A DNA stretch of 37,324 nt from Flammeovirgaceae bacterium UBA976 (GTDB taxonomy: Bacteria > Bacteroidota > Bacteroidia > Cytophagales > Cyclobacteriaceae): positions 17,386 through 54,709 of the forward strand of contig DBBU01000008.1 in the NCBI GenBank assembly GCA_002292365.1, in the 5' to 3' direction. The position numbers were made by a program, and so were the translations under genes. Positions within the stretch are counted from its first letter, which is position 1. Every line of letters starts with the position of its first letter. A model generated the notes under the pieces. It saw only the letters and a list, made by a program, of their open reading frames with translations. It had not been told where the DNA came from and searched no databases. This document shows, in pieces, positions 17,867 through 26,721 of the stretch.

Positions 17867-19042
17867 ATGAAGATTAAAAAGTTTGAAAAATTGGCCATCA
17901 GAACGCAAACAGTACGTTCTGAGCAAAGGGAACATTCGACGCCCTTACATTTAACTTCTAGTTTTGTTTTTGATGATTAATCACAAATGGAGGCAATGTT
18001 TGCCGATGAGCTAGAAGGTAATATTTATAGTAGGTTTTCAAACCCAAATGTTACAGAATTAATTGAAAAAATTAAGTTATTGGAAGGGGCGGAAGCGGGC
18101 TGGGCCACGGCAACAGGGATGGCGGCCATTTTCTCAACGTTTGGCGCCCTATTAAGTCAAGGAGATCATGTTTTGGCTTGTCGTTCTGTCTTTGGATCTA
18201 CCCATAATATTTTGACTAAAATATTGCCTTCATGGGGTATAGAAACTACTTTTGTTGACTTTGATGACACCAAAAACTGGGATAAGGCCGTCAGAAAAAG
18301 AACGAAACTCATATTTGTTGAGACACCTACAAATCCTGGAGTAGATATCATTGACTTAAAATGGTTAGGAGAATTTTCAAGTGCACATCATCTCATTAAT
18401 ATGGTTGACAATTGTTTTGCCACACCTTATTTGCAGCAGCCCATTAAATATGGTACCGATTTGGTCATTCACTCGGCTACCAAATATTTAGATGGTCAAG
18501 GAAGGGTTTTGGGTGGATTGATTGCTGGGAAGAAACATTTGATAGAAAAAATCAATGGATTTGCGCGTCATTCTGGCCCTGCTTTAGCACCTTTTAACGC
18601 TTGGGTAATATCAAAAAGCTTAGAAACGTTGGCCGTCAGAATGGATCGACATTGTGAAAATGCGCTTTCCTTAAGCCAACGACTAGAGCGATTATCTCAA
18701 ATTGAGTTGGTTAAATATCCTTTTTTACCTTCTCATCCGCAATACAAAGTAGCTAAAAAGCAAATGAATGCTGGAGAAGGCATCATTTCATTCGTTATTG
18801 CAGGCGGTTTCAAGCGGGCATGTATTTTTTTAGATCATTTGGATTTAGTTTCATTAACGGCCAATTTAGGTGATACAAGATCGATTGCAACGCATCCGGT
18901 ATCAACCACCCATGCCAAGTTGCCTACACCAGATAGGATAGCTATTGGAATTTCACCAGGGCTCATTCGCCTGTCCATTGGCCTAGAGCATGTGGACGAT
19001 CTTTACGAAGATATTGAACAAGCCTTAAGGTTAGGACATTAG
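17867..19042 (+). pseudogene. metZ: O-acyl-homoserine sulfhydrylase (MetZ-like), in-frame TAA at codon 38
   Basis: A 392-codon frame matches the length of PLP-dependent O-succinyl/O-acetyl-homoserine sulfhydrylases, which make homocysteine from sulfide. From ATG 17867 it reads TPLHLTSSFVFDD and then TAA (17978-17980) before SQMEAMFADELEG. All later motifs are intact: YSRFSNPN (PLP phosphate binding from the neighbouring subunit), TNPG, DNCFATPYLQ and the PLP lysine SATKYLDGQGR (Lys206). An ATG at 17987, two codons after the stop, could re-start a 351-residue protein lacking the first 40 residues. It follows the sulfur transporter genes by 69 bases. Probably a young pseudogene, possibly leaky. 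Confidence 0.85.
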
Positions 19043-19078
19043 TAAGGTTAGATATACTTACTTTCCTATAATTTTTTA

Positions 19079-19106
19079 AAATATTACTTGGTAGACGGTA
19101 ATATTT
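19079..19106. repeat. Perfect 9-base inverted repeat
   Basis: AAATATTAC (19079-19087), spacer TTGGTAGACG, GTAATATTT (19098-19106), between the sulfhydrylase gene and the CBS gene. It lacks a strong T run on the plus strand, so it is a weak terminator; the symmetry also fits a dimeric repressor site about 70 bases before the CBS gene start. Confidence 0.5.
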
Positions 19107-19176
19107 ACTCAATTTATTTGCATAATTCCTTCATTTTCTCTATCTTCTAAAACTTCATATATAAACACATGTTAAA

Positions 19177-19635
19177 ATGGTAAAGAGTTATCGAGGTTTA
19201 GAAATGCCCAAGGAGGTTAATAAGCAACAACTTTTAGTTAAGGATTATATGGCAACCAGATTAATTAAATTTAAACCTGATCAATCCATCATTGAGGCAA
19301 TGAATCTATTGTTGAGTAAAAATATTTCAGGGGCACCTGTAGTAAATGATCAAAATGAATTGGTTGGAATGATATCAGAATCAGATTGCATGAAGGAAAT
19401 CATTAGGGGTAAATACCATAATATGCCCATTGATACAGGTTCCGTTTTGTCTTACATGACCAAAGAAGTGGTTTATATAGCACCTGAATTGAATATTTTT
19501 GAAGTAGCACAAATGTTTCTAGAAAGAAAGCTCAGAAGATTTCCTGTCGTTTATATGGGAAAACTTGTTGGACAGATCAGTCAAAAGGATGTAATCAGAG
19601 CATTTAAGAAAGTCAGAAGTAGCACGTGGAGGTAA
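19177..19635 (+). CDS. CBS-pair protein
   Basis: A 152-residue cytoplasmic protein made almost only of two CBS motifs: the first at about residues 23-80 (VKDYMATRLIKF, ISGAPVVNDQNELVGMISE), the second at about 88-145 (LSYMTKEVVYI, LRRFPVVYMGKLVGQISQKDVIRAF). CBS pairs bind adenosine nucleotides and act as sensors or regulators of enzymes and channels. No catalytic or channel domain is attached, so its partner is unknown. Start ATG 19177; a Met at residue 10 is an alternative. Confidence 0.9.
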   Translation: MVKSYRGLEMPKEVNKQQLLVKDYMATRLIKFKPDQSIIEAMNLLLSKNISGAPVVNDQNELVGMISESDCMKEIIRGKYHNMPIDTGSVLSYMTKEVVYIAPELNIFEVAQMFLERKLRRFPVVYMGKLVGQISQKDVIRAFKKVRSSTWR

Positions 19636-19662
19636 ATATTTTGATTTTTTTTTTGAGATGGG

Positions 19663-19693
19663 TTGGTTCATATCGATCAAAATGATAAGTTTG
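19663..19693 (+). promoter_or_regulatory. Bacteroidota-type promoter of a small unknown gene
   Basis: TTG (19663-19665), 20 bases, TAAGTTTG (19686-19693), a full match to the -33/-7 consensus with good spacing. The start point would be near 19700, leaving a leader of about 14 bases before ATG 19714. Confidence 0.5.
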
Positions 19694-19713
19694 ATAAATT
19701 ATTTTAATCAACT

Positions 19714-20046
19714 ATGGGATTAGGGAGCGCATTTAATAATTTTTCAAACAATGTTAAGTCAGGAATTGATAGTTTTTTAAAGAAATTCAAACCTACTTAT
19801 TCAGTGAATGCGGTGACTTATTTTGTCATTCCTGGAGCTCCTTTGAAGAAAATCGTAAATGCCTATCATTTTGGTAGAGGTGAGTTGTCTGAAGCAAAAC
19901 TATTTTTTGATCAGGTGTTCCAAAAAACGAAGGAATTGAGGTTAGCACCGGTCGAATTGCAGCTGATACAAGGCAATAAAAAATTGATAGATGAGCAAAA
20001 GTTGGGGCCGGTAGACATCGTCAAAAGTGCCATTCAGCATCAATAG
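19714..20046 (+). CDS. Hypothetical protein, 110 residues
   Basis: I do not recognise the family. It is a small soluble protein without signal peptide; an amphipathic N-terminal stretch (MGLGSAFNNFSNNVKSGIDS) precedes a hydrophobic strand (AVTYFVIPGAP), and the C-terminal half looks helical. A well-matched promoter directly upstream and good codon use suggest a real gene. Its neighbours, a CBS protein and a convergent ABC exporter, give no clue to its role. Confidence 0.72.
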   Translation: MGLGSAFNNFSNNVKSGIDSFLKKFKPTYSVNAVTYFVIPGAPLKKIVNAYHFGRGELSEAKLFFDQVFQKTKELRLAPVELQLIQGNKKLIDEQKLGPVDIVKSAIQHQ

Positions 20047-20110
20047 TTATTTTCTCTTTTTTTAACTAAATATTATTCTTTTACCTTTCTAAGGATAAAA
20101 AAATCGAAGA

Positions 20111-21847
20111 CTATATTCTTGCTTGGTAAGTATACAATTCAAAATATCGACCCTGCTTACTTATCAGACCGTCATGCGTGCCTTTTTCAGCAATCTCTCC
20201 ATCTTCGATTACCAAAATCTGATCAGCTCTTCGTATGGTACTCAGCCTGTGGGCAATGACGAAGGTAGTCCGACCGCTCATTAGATTTTCAAGACTTTTT
20301 TGAATATATGATTCACTTTCTGTATCTAAATTGGAGGTAGCTTCATCCAAAATCAATATTCTGGGATTGGCTAAGATTGCTCGAGCAATAGCTATGCGTT
20401 GTCGTTGACCTCCAGACAATTTGATTCCGCGTTCGCCGATAACTGTGGCCATACCCTCTTCGAAGCCATCGGTAAATTCGGTAACATAAGCCGCCTCTGC
20501 TGCTGTAACTATCTCTGCATCAGTTGCGGTGGGTCTTGGGAATAAAATATTTTCTTTGATGGTACCTTCGAACAAAAAATCATCTTGAAGTACCACACCC
20601 AACTGACTCCTAAAGTTTTCCAAGGATATAAGTGAAAGATCATATCCATCAACTGTAATAGTTCCTACATTTGGATTAATGAAACTAGCCGCTAGTGCCG
20701 CTATGGTTGACTTCCCAGATCCAGATGATCCTACCAAAGCAGTGACGGATCCAGGATGTGCTTCAAAGGAGATATCATGGAGCACTTTTTTTTCTTCCTC
20801 ATACCCAAAGGTCACGTTACTAAACTGCACATGCCCCTCTATATTTTTGATTTTTTGGGTTCGAATTGAACCATCATCCTCGGATTCCATATTCATCAAT
20901 TCTTCTGTTCTATCGAGTCCCGCAAAAGCTTCGGTGAGTTGACTTCCAATATTGCTCATCTGAACGATCGGAGCAATCATAAATCCAAGATATAAAGTAA
21001 AAGATAAAAATTGACCTATAGTAAGGTCATTATTCATGATCATGTAACCTCCTATGCCCATAATCCCTGTACTCGAGAGACCTAGTAAAAAGGTGGCGGA
21101 ACTGGTGATAATGCTCGTAGCAGTAAGGCTTTTCTTTACATTTAAAAATAACTTTTCAGTCCCCTCTTCAAAAGATTTAATTTCCTGTTTTTCTGCATTA
21201 AATCCTTTGACTACTCGTACGCCATTCAACGTTTCTGTAAGTCGACCCGTGACCTCTGCATTGATTTTGCTTCTTTCCCGAAAAACAGGGCGAATGTATC
21301 CAAATGCTTTCAATGAGACAACTCCAAAAATCGCGACAGGAACCAGCACGTAAACGGTCATCATCGGACTTATCCTAATCAATAAGGCCAAGGAAATAAA
21401 GGCGGTCAATACGCCTCCAACAAGCTGAACAAGACCTGTTCCTACCAGATTTCGAACTCCTTCAACATCAGTCATGATACGAGAGACTAATTCGCCCGAC
21501 TTTGTGTTATCAAAAAATCGGGTTGGTAAATAGATTACTTTCTTTTGGACTTGAACGCGGAGTTTAGCAATCAGGTGTTGTGCTTCTACACTTAATATTT
21601 TAGTTAATAAAAAGGAGGTAATAGCTTGTATGATGATGGCTCCAATGACCCATAAAAGCAAGTTATTGAGCATTTCTATATCTTTATTGATAATTACGTC
21701 ATCCATTAAATATTGACTGGCTCCGGGTAAGACCAAACTAGCAAGTCTGCTCAGAATAATTAAAAAAAGGCCTATCAGGATAGGTTTTTTTCTGGGCCAA
21801 ATAATAGTTTTAAAAACGTGATTAAGGGTTACTTTTGATTTTGCCAT
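20111..21847 (-). CDS. ABC exporter, permease fused to ATPase (MsbA-like)
   Basis: A 578-residue half-transporter that works as a homodimer or heterodimer. Residues about 15-310 hold six membrane helices (ABC type-1 exporter fold); the C-terminal ATPase has GSSGSGKST (Walker A), LSGGQRQR (signature), ILILDEATSNLD (Walker B) and the switch His in AHRLST. Such proteins export lipids, peptides or drugs. I choose ATG 21847 (MAKSKVTLNHVF) because the 12 residues before it, reachable from an ATG at 21883, are not family-like. It converges on the small unknown gene and diverges from the propeller gene. Confidence 0.93.
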   Translation of the reverse strand: MAKSKVTLNHVFKTIIWPRKKPILIGLFLIILSRLASLVLPGASQYLMDDVIINKDIEMLNNLLLWVIGAIIIQAITSFLLTKILSVEAQHLIAKLRVQVQKKVIYLPTRFFDNTKSGELVSRIMTDVEGVRNLVGTGLVQLVGGVLTAFISLALLIRISPMMTVYVLVPVAIFGVVSLKAFGYIRPVFRERSKINAEVTGRLTETLNGVRVVKGFNAEKQEIKSFEEGTEKLFLNVKKSLTATSIITSSATFLLGLSSTGIMGIGGYMIMNNDLTIGQFLSFTLYLGFMIAPIVQMSNIGSQLTEAFAGLDRTEELMNMESEDDGSIRTQKIKNIEGHVQFSNVTFGYEEEKKVLHDISFEAHPGSVTALVGSSGSGKSTIAALAASFINPNVGTITVDGYDLSLISLENFRSQLGVVLQDDFLFEGTIKENILFPRPTATDAEIVTAAEAAYVTEFTDGFEEGMATVIGERGIKLSGGQRQRIAIARAILANPRILILDEATSNLDTESESYIQKSLENLMSGRTTFVIAHRLSTIRRADQILVIEDGEIAEKGTHDGLISKQGRYFELYTYQARI

Positions 21848-21987
21848 ATGATTTGAATTTATACAAAAAACGATCCAGATCATTTTACTGACAAGATGAC
21901 CGAAAGAGGATATATTATGATCTTACCAAATAAAAAGATTAGTTTCTTTATAAATAGATGAATATTTATCTTAGTAAAAAGGACCGA

Positions 21988-22899
21988 ATGGAATTATTGA
22001 TTAAAATTTTATTATTATTACTAGTATTACCTATGTCAATGCATGCGCAAACCGTAGTCAGTAGATTAGAGATTTATAATGTTAATACAGATCGAAGAGA
22101 AGTAATTCATGAAGAGGTAGGTGCACTTTTTGAGGCACCTAATTGGAGTCAAGATGGTAAATTTTTGATTTATAATCAAGTAGGCAATCTTTATAAATAC
22201 GATTTGGAAAAAAAAAAGAAGGAAAAAATAAATACTGGTTTTGCTCAAGACTGTAATAATGATCATGGGATATCTCCAGATGGGAAAATGTTGGCTATTT
22301 CAAATAATGATTCAATAATAGGATCTAGAATTTATACTTTGCCGATTGAGGGAGGGCTTCCAAACCTAATCACAAAGGCAGGATCTTCATATTGGCACGG
22401 TTGGTCTCCAGATGGAGAAAGTTTAGTTTATTGTGCCGAAAGAGGAGGTAATTACGATATTTATCGCATCAATTGCGCGGGAGGTGAGGAGCAGCGATTG
22501 ACCTATACTGAAGGCCTTGATGATGGTCCTGATTATTCGTTCAGTGGGCGTCATATTTATTTTAATTCTGTCCGGACCGGAAGCATGCAGATTTGGAGAA
22601 TGGACGCTGATGGATCCAATCAAGAACAGTTATCCAATGATGGATTTAATGATTGGTTTCCACACCCCTCACCCGATGGTACTAAAGTTGTGTTTTTATC
22701 CTATATCGACGCCATAGATCCAGGAAGTCATCCCCCATTTAAAAAAGTTGTGCTTAGGATTTTAAATCCAGATACAAAAATAATTTATAAGCTTTTTGAA
22801 TTATTTGGAGGACAAGGGACTTTAAATGTTCCCTCTTGGTCACCCGATAGCAAGCGGTTTGCATTTGTAAGTTATGCGTTGATAGATAATAAAGAGTAG
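21988..22899 (+). CDS. Secreted beta-propeller protein of the TolB/PD40 type
   Basis: From ATG 21988 the protein (303 residues) has a clean signal peptide (KILLLLLVLPMSMHAQ). The mature part contains repeated PD40 motifs with the SPDG/SQDG signature: WSQDGKFLIYN, ISPDGKMLAISNN, WSPDGESLVYCAE, YSFSGRHIYFNS, PSPDGTKVVFLSY and WSPDSKRFAFVSY, giving a six-bladed propeller. Relatives bind proteins or carbohydrates in the periplasm, but this one lacks an attached peptidase or OmpA domain. A start 10 codons earlier (21958) would place a charged segment before the signal and is less likely. Confidence 0.88.
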   Translation: MELLIKILLLLLVLPMSMHAQTVVSRLEIYNVNTDRREVIHEEVGALFEAPNWSQDGKFLIYNQVGNLYKYDLEKKKKEKINTGFAQDCNNDHGISPDGKMLAISNNDSIIGSRIYTLPIEGGLPNLITKAGSSYWHGWSPDGESLVYCAERGGNYDIYRINCAGGEEQRLTYTEGLDDGPDYSFSGRHIYFNSVRTGSMQIWRMDADGSNQEQLSNDGFNDWFPHPSPDGTKVVFLSYIDAIDPGSHPPFKKVVLRILNPDTKIIYKLFELFGGQGTLNVPSWSPDSKRFAFVSYALIDNKE

Positions 22900-23256
22900 C
22901 TTTTTTCAAGGATAGGGTTAGTATCATTGGAAAGCATCAATAAAAACGCCAATAGGTACTTGATCTTATACGATTATTGAAGTATGTTTCTCGATCTGAA
23001 AAAATCTTTAGAACGATTGTGAGAGCGGCTTATGGACGAGATGATGTGTTTGGTTTCCTAAAAGAGGCATTCATTCTTACATGGATGTCTCTCAGGAGAG
23101 GTCTTTAAGAGCTTAGGTGCCGATGGCTTTCAATAAACTACATAAGTCTAGATTAAGTTATAAATTTAAGCATATCGATGAGATGGCTCATCATCCCATC
23201 GTTTTAAGTATCATTGCGATCATAATACTTCTTTCATATCACCTAGACCTCATCAA
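22900..23256. other. 357-base stretch without a firm gene
   Basis: Between the propeller gene and the glycosyltransferase. It contains a 44-codon open stretch (22977-23108) with protein-like composition (VRAAYGRDDVFGFLKEAF) and, in another frame, the small ORF described separately. This pattern could be the remains of one broken gene. No promoter or terminator stands out. Confidence 0.4.
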
Positions 23257-23284
23257 ATGGAATCAAGACCACTTATCTCAATAA
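23123..23284 (+). CDS. Possible 53-residue membrane peptide
   Basis: ATG 23123 to TAA 23284. The product has a basic N-terminal part and one hydrophobic stretch (IVLSIIAIIILLSYHL), so it would be a single-pass membrane peptide. It overlaps the first 28 bases of the glycosyltransferase gene in another frame. No family recognised; it may be the tail of a decayed gene. Confidence 0.25.
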   Translation: MAFNKLHKSRLSYKFKHIDEMAHHPIVLSIIAIIILLSYHLDLIKWNQDHLSQ

Positions 23285-24270
23285 TAATGGCAGTAAAGGA
23301 TACGGGTCCTTATTTGGCCGAATGTCTCGATTCCATCCTTATGCAGACCTACGAAAATTGGGAACTTATAGCAGTCAATGATCATTCTTCTGATGATTCA
23401 TGGGAACGCTTAAATGATTATGCTCAGCAAGATGATAGGATTCGAATTTTTCAAAGCACGGGTCACAGACTTAACCCGGCCTTAAAAGAAGGATATCAAT
23501 ATTGTCGTGGGACTTTAATAAATCGCATGGATTCGGATGATTGTATGCCATCAGATAAACTGGAAGCAATGTTTGACGTTTGGGCAGTACATGGGAAAGG
23601 TGTTGTTGTAGCCGGGGGAGTGGAGCATTTTGTTGAAAATGGAATCGTCGGGCCAGGATTTCAACGATACGACCAATGGCTGAATCAAGTAGCAAAAACG
23701 AGTACGCATTACCAACAGATTTATAAGGAATGTGTAATTCCTTCCCATTGTTGGTTGATTCACAAAGAAGATTTTAGTGCTGTGGGCGCTTTTGATCCCG
23801 ACGTTTATCCAGAGGATTATGATTTATGTTTTAGATTTTATCGCAAGGGCTATAAAATCATAGGGATGGATAAGATACTTCATTTTTGGAGGGATCGAGA
23901 AGATCGCATTTCTCGAACTTGGACAGAATATAAAGACAATAGATATTTTAAGTTAAAATTGAAATATTTTTTTGAATTAGATAGAGATTCATCACGACCC
24001 TTGGTGGTTTGGGGTGCAGGACGTAATGGAAAAGACTTTATAAAGGTCTTAGAGAAATATGAGCAAGAGATTCATTGGGTATGTGATAATGAACGTAAAA
24101 TAGGAAAAGAGATATCGCGTCACCAAATGCATCATTTTTCATCGATTAAAGGTTTGGACAGACCCCAGATTATGGTTGTCATTGCTGCACCTTCAGCTAG
24201 GTCAGAAATTGAAAATCACTTCACTCAATGGGGCAAAAAACCTGTAGAGGATTTTTGGTTTTTTGCTTAA
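23257..24270 (+). CDS. Family 2 glycosyltransferase with C-terminal Rossmann-like domain
   Basis: A 337-residue cytoplasmic or membrane-associated GT-A enzyme transferring a sugar from a nucleotide donor. Residues 6-230 carry the GT2 pattern: [22 protein letters not shown] and the metal-binding MDSDD (91-95), with [11 protein letters not shown] as the acceptor-side acidic motif. From about residue 245 a second small domain begins with [15 protein letters not shown], a dinucleotide-binding-like glycine loop often found in envelope glycan enzymes. No membrane helices. It shares a TTAA with accC, both genes ending there in opposite directions. Confidence 0.9.
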   Translation: MESRPLISIIMAVKDTGPYLAECLDSILMQTYENWELIAVNDHSSDDSWERLNDYAQQDDRIRIFQSTGHRLNPALKEGYQYCRGTLINRMDSDDCMPSDKLEAMFDVWAVHGKGVVVAGGVEHFVENGIVGPGFQRYDQWLNQVAKTSTHYQQIYKECVIPSHCWLIHKEDFSAVGAFDPDVYPEDYDLCFRFYRKGYKIIGMDKILHFWRDREDRISRTWTEYKDNRYFKLKLKYFFELDRDSSRPLVVWGAGRNGKDFIKVLEKYEQEIHWVCDNERKIGKEISRHQMHHFSSIKGLDRPQIMVVIAAPSARSEIENHFTQWGKKPVEDFWFFA

Positions 24271-25610
24271 ATTGACTTGAAATCAAAGGTTTCCAAAAAG
24301 GCAGTAGTGAAATTTCCTGACTTGAATTGTTCGTCGGCCATCAGTTTCAAATGGAAGGGAATGGTCGTTTCAACACCTTCTATAACCATTTCTTCAAGGG
24401 CTCTTTTCATTTTTATCAATGCTTCCTCTCGAGTTTGTGCCGTTACGATGAGTTTGGCAATCATGGAATCATAGTGTGGGGGTATGGTATATCCAGCATA
24501 AACATGACTGTCTACCCGTACCCCATGTCCTCCTGGGAAATGTAAATTGGTTATTTTACCTGGATTAGGTCTGAAGTTTTTTCGGGGATCTTCCGCATTG
24601 ATACGACATTCAATTGAGTGCATTTGAGGGAAATAATTTTCTCCTGAAATGTGAATGCCGGCAGCTACTTTTATTTGCTCTTTGATCAAATCATAATCTG
24701 TGACCTCTTCTGTAATAGGATGTTCTACTTGTATCCGGGTATTCATTTCCATGAAATAAAATTTCCCATACTTATCAACTAGAAATTCTACCGTACCGGC
24801 TCCCTCATACTTAATAGCTTCAGCTCCTTTAATGGCCGCTTTTCCCATATCTTCTCGAAGTTCCTTGGTAATAATAGGAGAGGGAGTTTCTTCTACGAGT
24901 TTTTGATGTCTTCTTTGGATGGAGCAATCTCGTTCGGATAGGTGGCAGGCTCTACCGGTGGCATCTCCTATGATTTGAATTTCAATATGCCTAGGTTCTT
25001 CTATAAATTTTTCAATATACAGGGCATCATTTCCAAAAGCGGCACTGGACTCTTGCTGCGCACTCTCCCAAGCATTTTGAAACTCTTGCTCTTTTTTGAC
25101 TAACCGCATGCCACGTCCACCACCACCTGCTGTGGCTTTGAGCATGATGGGATACCCAATATCCTTGGCAAGAAGTTTACCCTCTTTTGCTGAATCAATG
25201 ATCCCCGCTGATCCAGGAATCGTAGGCACACCTGCGCGTTTCATAGTATTTTTGGCAGTCGCCTTATCCCCCATGTTATTGATCATATCAGCACTTGCTC
25301 CAATGAACTTGATCCCGTACTCTTCACAAACTCTAGAAAATTCAGCATTTTCGGCTAAAAACCCATAGCCGGGATGTATCGCATCCGTATTTGTGATTTC
25401 AGCTGCTGAAATAATATTTGGAATGTTAAGATAGGAGTCTTTACTGGGTGCTGCGCCGATACATACTGCCTCATCCGCAAAGCGTACATGTAAGCTTTCT
25501 TTATCTGCGGTAGAATAAACGGCTACGGTCTTTATACCCATTTCCTTACAAGTTCGAATAATTCGAAGTGCAATTTCTCCTCGGTTTGCAATAAGAATTT
25601 TATGAAACAC
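24267..25610 (-). CDS. accC: Biotin carboxylase subunit of acetyl-CoA carboxylase
   Basis: A 447-residue ATP-grasp enzyme that carboxylates biotin on AccB with bicarbonate and ATP, the first step of fatty-acid synthesis. Visible motifs are [16 protein letters not shown] at the N-terminus, [13 protein letters not shown], the glycine-rich ATP loop [24 protein letters not shown] and the C-terminal domain. Length is standard. It lies 11 bases behind accB in a long operon with efp, fabH, rpmF and yceD. Confidence 0.97.
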   Translation of the reverse strand: MFHKILIANRGEIALRIIRTCKEMGIKTVAVYSTADKESLHVRFADEAVCIGAAPSKDSYLNIPNIISAAEITNTDAIHPGYGFLAENAEFSRVCEEYGIKFIGASADMINNMGDKATAKNTMKRAGVPTIPGSAGIIDSAKEGKLLAKDIGYPIMLKATAGGGGRGMRLVKKEQEFQNAWESAQQESSAAFGNDALYIEKFIEEPRHIEIQIIGDATGRACHLSERDCSIQRRHQKLVEETPSPIITKELREDMGKAAIKGAEAIKYEGAGTVEFLVDKYGKFYFMEMNTRIQVEHPITEEVTDYDLIKEQIKVAAGIHISGENYFPQMHSIECRINAEDPRKNFRPNPGKITNLHFPGGHGVRVDSHVYAGYTIPPHYDSMIAKLIVTAQTREEALIKMKRALEEMVIEGVETTIPFHLKLMADEQFKSGNFTTAFLETFDFKSI

Positions 25611-25621
25611 AGCTTATTTAT

Positions 25622-26092
25622 TTAAGAAGGATCAATTAAAAATAGAGGTTGGTCATATTCCACAGGATTTGCGTTTTCTGCCAATATTTTCACTACTGTA
25701 CCGGAAACTTCCGCTTCTATCTCGTTGAAAAGCTTCATCGCTTCTACCACACATACGGTATCTCCGGGCTTAATGACATCTCCTACTTTTAGAAAGTCTG
25801 GAGATTCGGGATTTGGTGCCATGTATATGGTTCCAATCATGGGTGATTTGATGGTGATGTATTTTTGATCTTCTACCTCTTTGGGCATTGGAGTCAAAAC
25901 ATCGTTCGTGGGTTCAGGAGCTTGTTGGGTTGCAACCTGAGATAAGGATGGGGCAGGTGAGAAATGGGGTTGTAAAACGACGTCAGAAGACCGTTTAATT
26001 TTGACTTTGAATGTTTCGGTTTCAAGGTTTACCTCTTCGAGGCCGGTACTTTTTATATAGTCGATAAGATCTCGGATTTCTTTTACTTTCAT
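25622..26092 (-). CDS. accB: Biotin carboxyl carrier protein of acetyl-CoA carboxylase
   Basis: A 156-residue protein: an N-terminal assembly domain (MKVKEIRDLIDYIKSTGLEE), a Pro/Ala/Gln-rich flexible linker (about 38-75) and a biotinyl domain with the attachment lysine in VEAMKL (Lys120). It carries carboxybiotin between AccC and the carboxyltransferase. I choose ATG 26092, since homologues begin with this motif; the same frame stays open upstream into efp sequence but that part is antisense to nothing and not family-like. 58 bases separate it from efp. Confidence 0.96.
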   Translation of the reverse strand: MKVKEIRDLIDYIKSTGLEEVNLETETFKVKIKRSSDVVLQPHFSPAPSLSQVATQQAPEPTNDVLTPMPKEVEDQKYITIKSPMIGTIYMAPNPESPDFLKVGDVIKPGDTVCVVEAMKLFNEIEAEVSGTVVKILAENANPVEYDQPLFLIDPS

Positions 26093-26150
26093 CTTTGTTT
26101 CTGGTCTCGTACTTAAATAAAATTTTATTTTCAGGCTAAATCTAAGATAA

Positions 26151-26714
26151 TTATTTGACTCTTTCGGAGTAGGATCCATTTTTTGTATCCACCTTAATGA
26201 TTTCATCTTGATTGATGAATAAGGGAACCTGGATGATCGCGCCCGTTTCCAATTCCGCTTGTTTAGTTGCATTCGTGGCCGTATCTCCTTTCAATCCAGG
26301 TTCGGTATAAACAATTTTTAAATTCACGTATTGGGGGACTTCAGCCCCTAAAATTTTTTCTTGTTCAGTGTGTACAAGTACCTCAACTTCTTCTCCATTT
26401 TTAAGGAATTGTGGTGCATTCATTAGTTTAACATCAATTGAGATTTGTTCATAGGTCTCTGTGTGCATGAAGTGATAACCTATGTCATCTTTGTACAGGT
26501 ATTGATATTTATGACGTTCTACCCGCGCCGTTGTAATTTTATGACCTGCAGAAAAGGTATTGTCAATTACGCGACCGGTGGACAAGCTTTTTAATTTTGT
26601 CCTTACAAAAGCAGGTCCTTTCCCAGGTTTGACATGTTGAAATTCAACAACCGAGAACAAATCATGATTATATTCAATCACTAACCCATTTTTAATATCA
26701 GCAGTAGTTGCCAT
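26151..26714 (-). CDS. efp: Translation elongation factor P
   Basis: A 187-residue protein with the three beta-barrel domains of EF-P, which relieves ribosome stalling at polyproline stretches. The loop carrying the functional lysine reads KPGKGPAFV (Lys32); whether this Lys is modified cannot be seen here, as no epmA/epmB or related genes lie nearby. C-terminal domain pattern YVNLKIVYTEPGLKGDT and IQVPLFINQDEIIKVDT is typical. Located between fabH (7 bases) and accB. Confidence 0.97.
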   Translation of the reverse strand: MATTADIKNGLVIEYNHDLFSVVEFQHVKPGKGPAFVRTKLKSLSTGRVIDNTFSAGHKITTARVERHKYQYLYKDDIGYHFMHTETYEQISIDVKLMNAPQFLKNGEEVEVLVHTEQEKILGAEVPQYVNLKIVYTEPGLKGDTATNATKQAELETGAIIQVPLFINQDEIIKVDTKNGSYSERVK

Positions 26715-26721
26715 AATATCC

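Noticed and set aside
26093..26272. A longer accB reading from 26272
   Set aside because: The added 60 residues are out-of-frame efp sequence; ATG 26092 begins the known AccB N-terminus.
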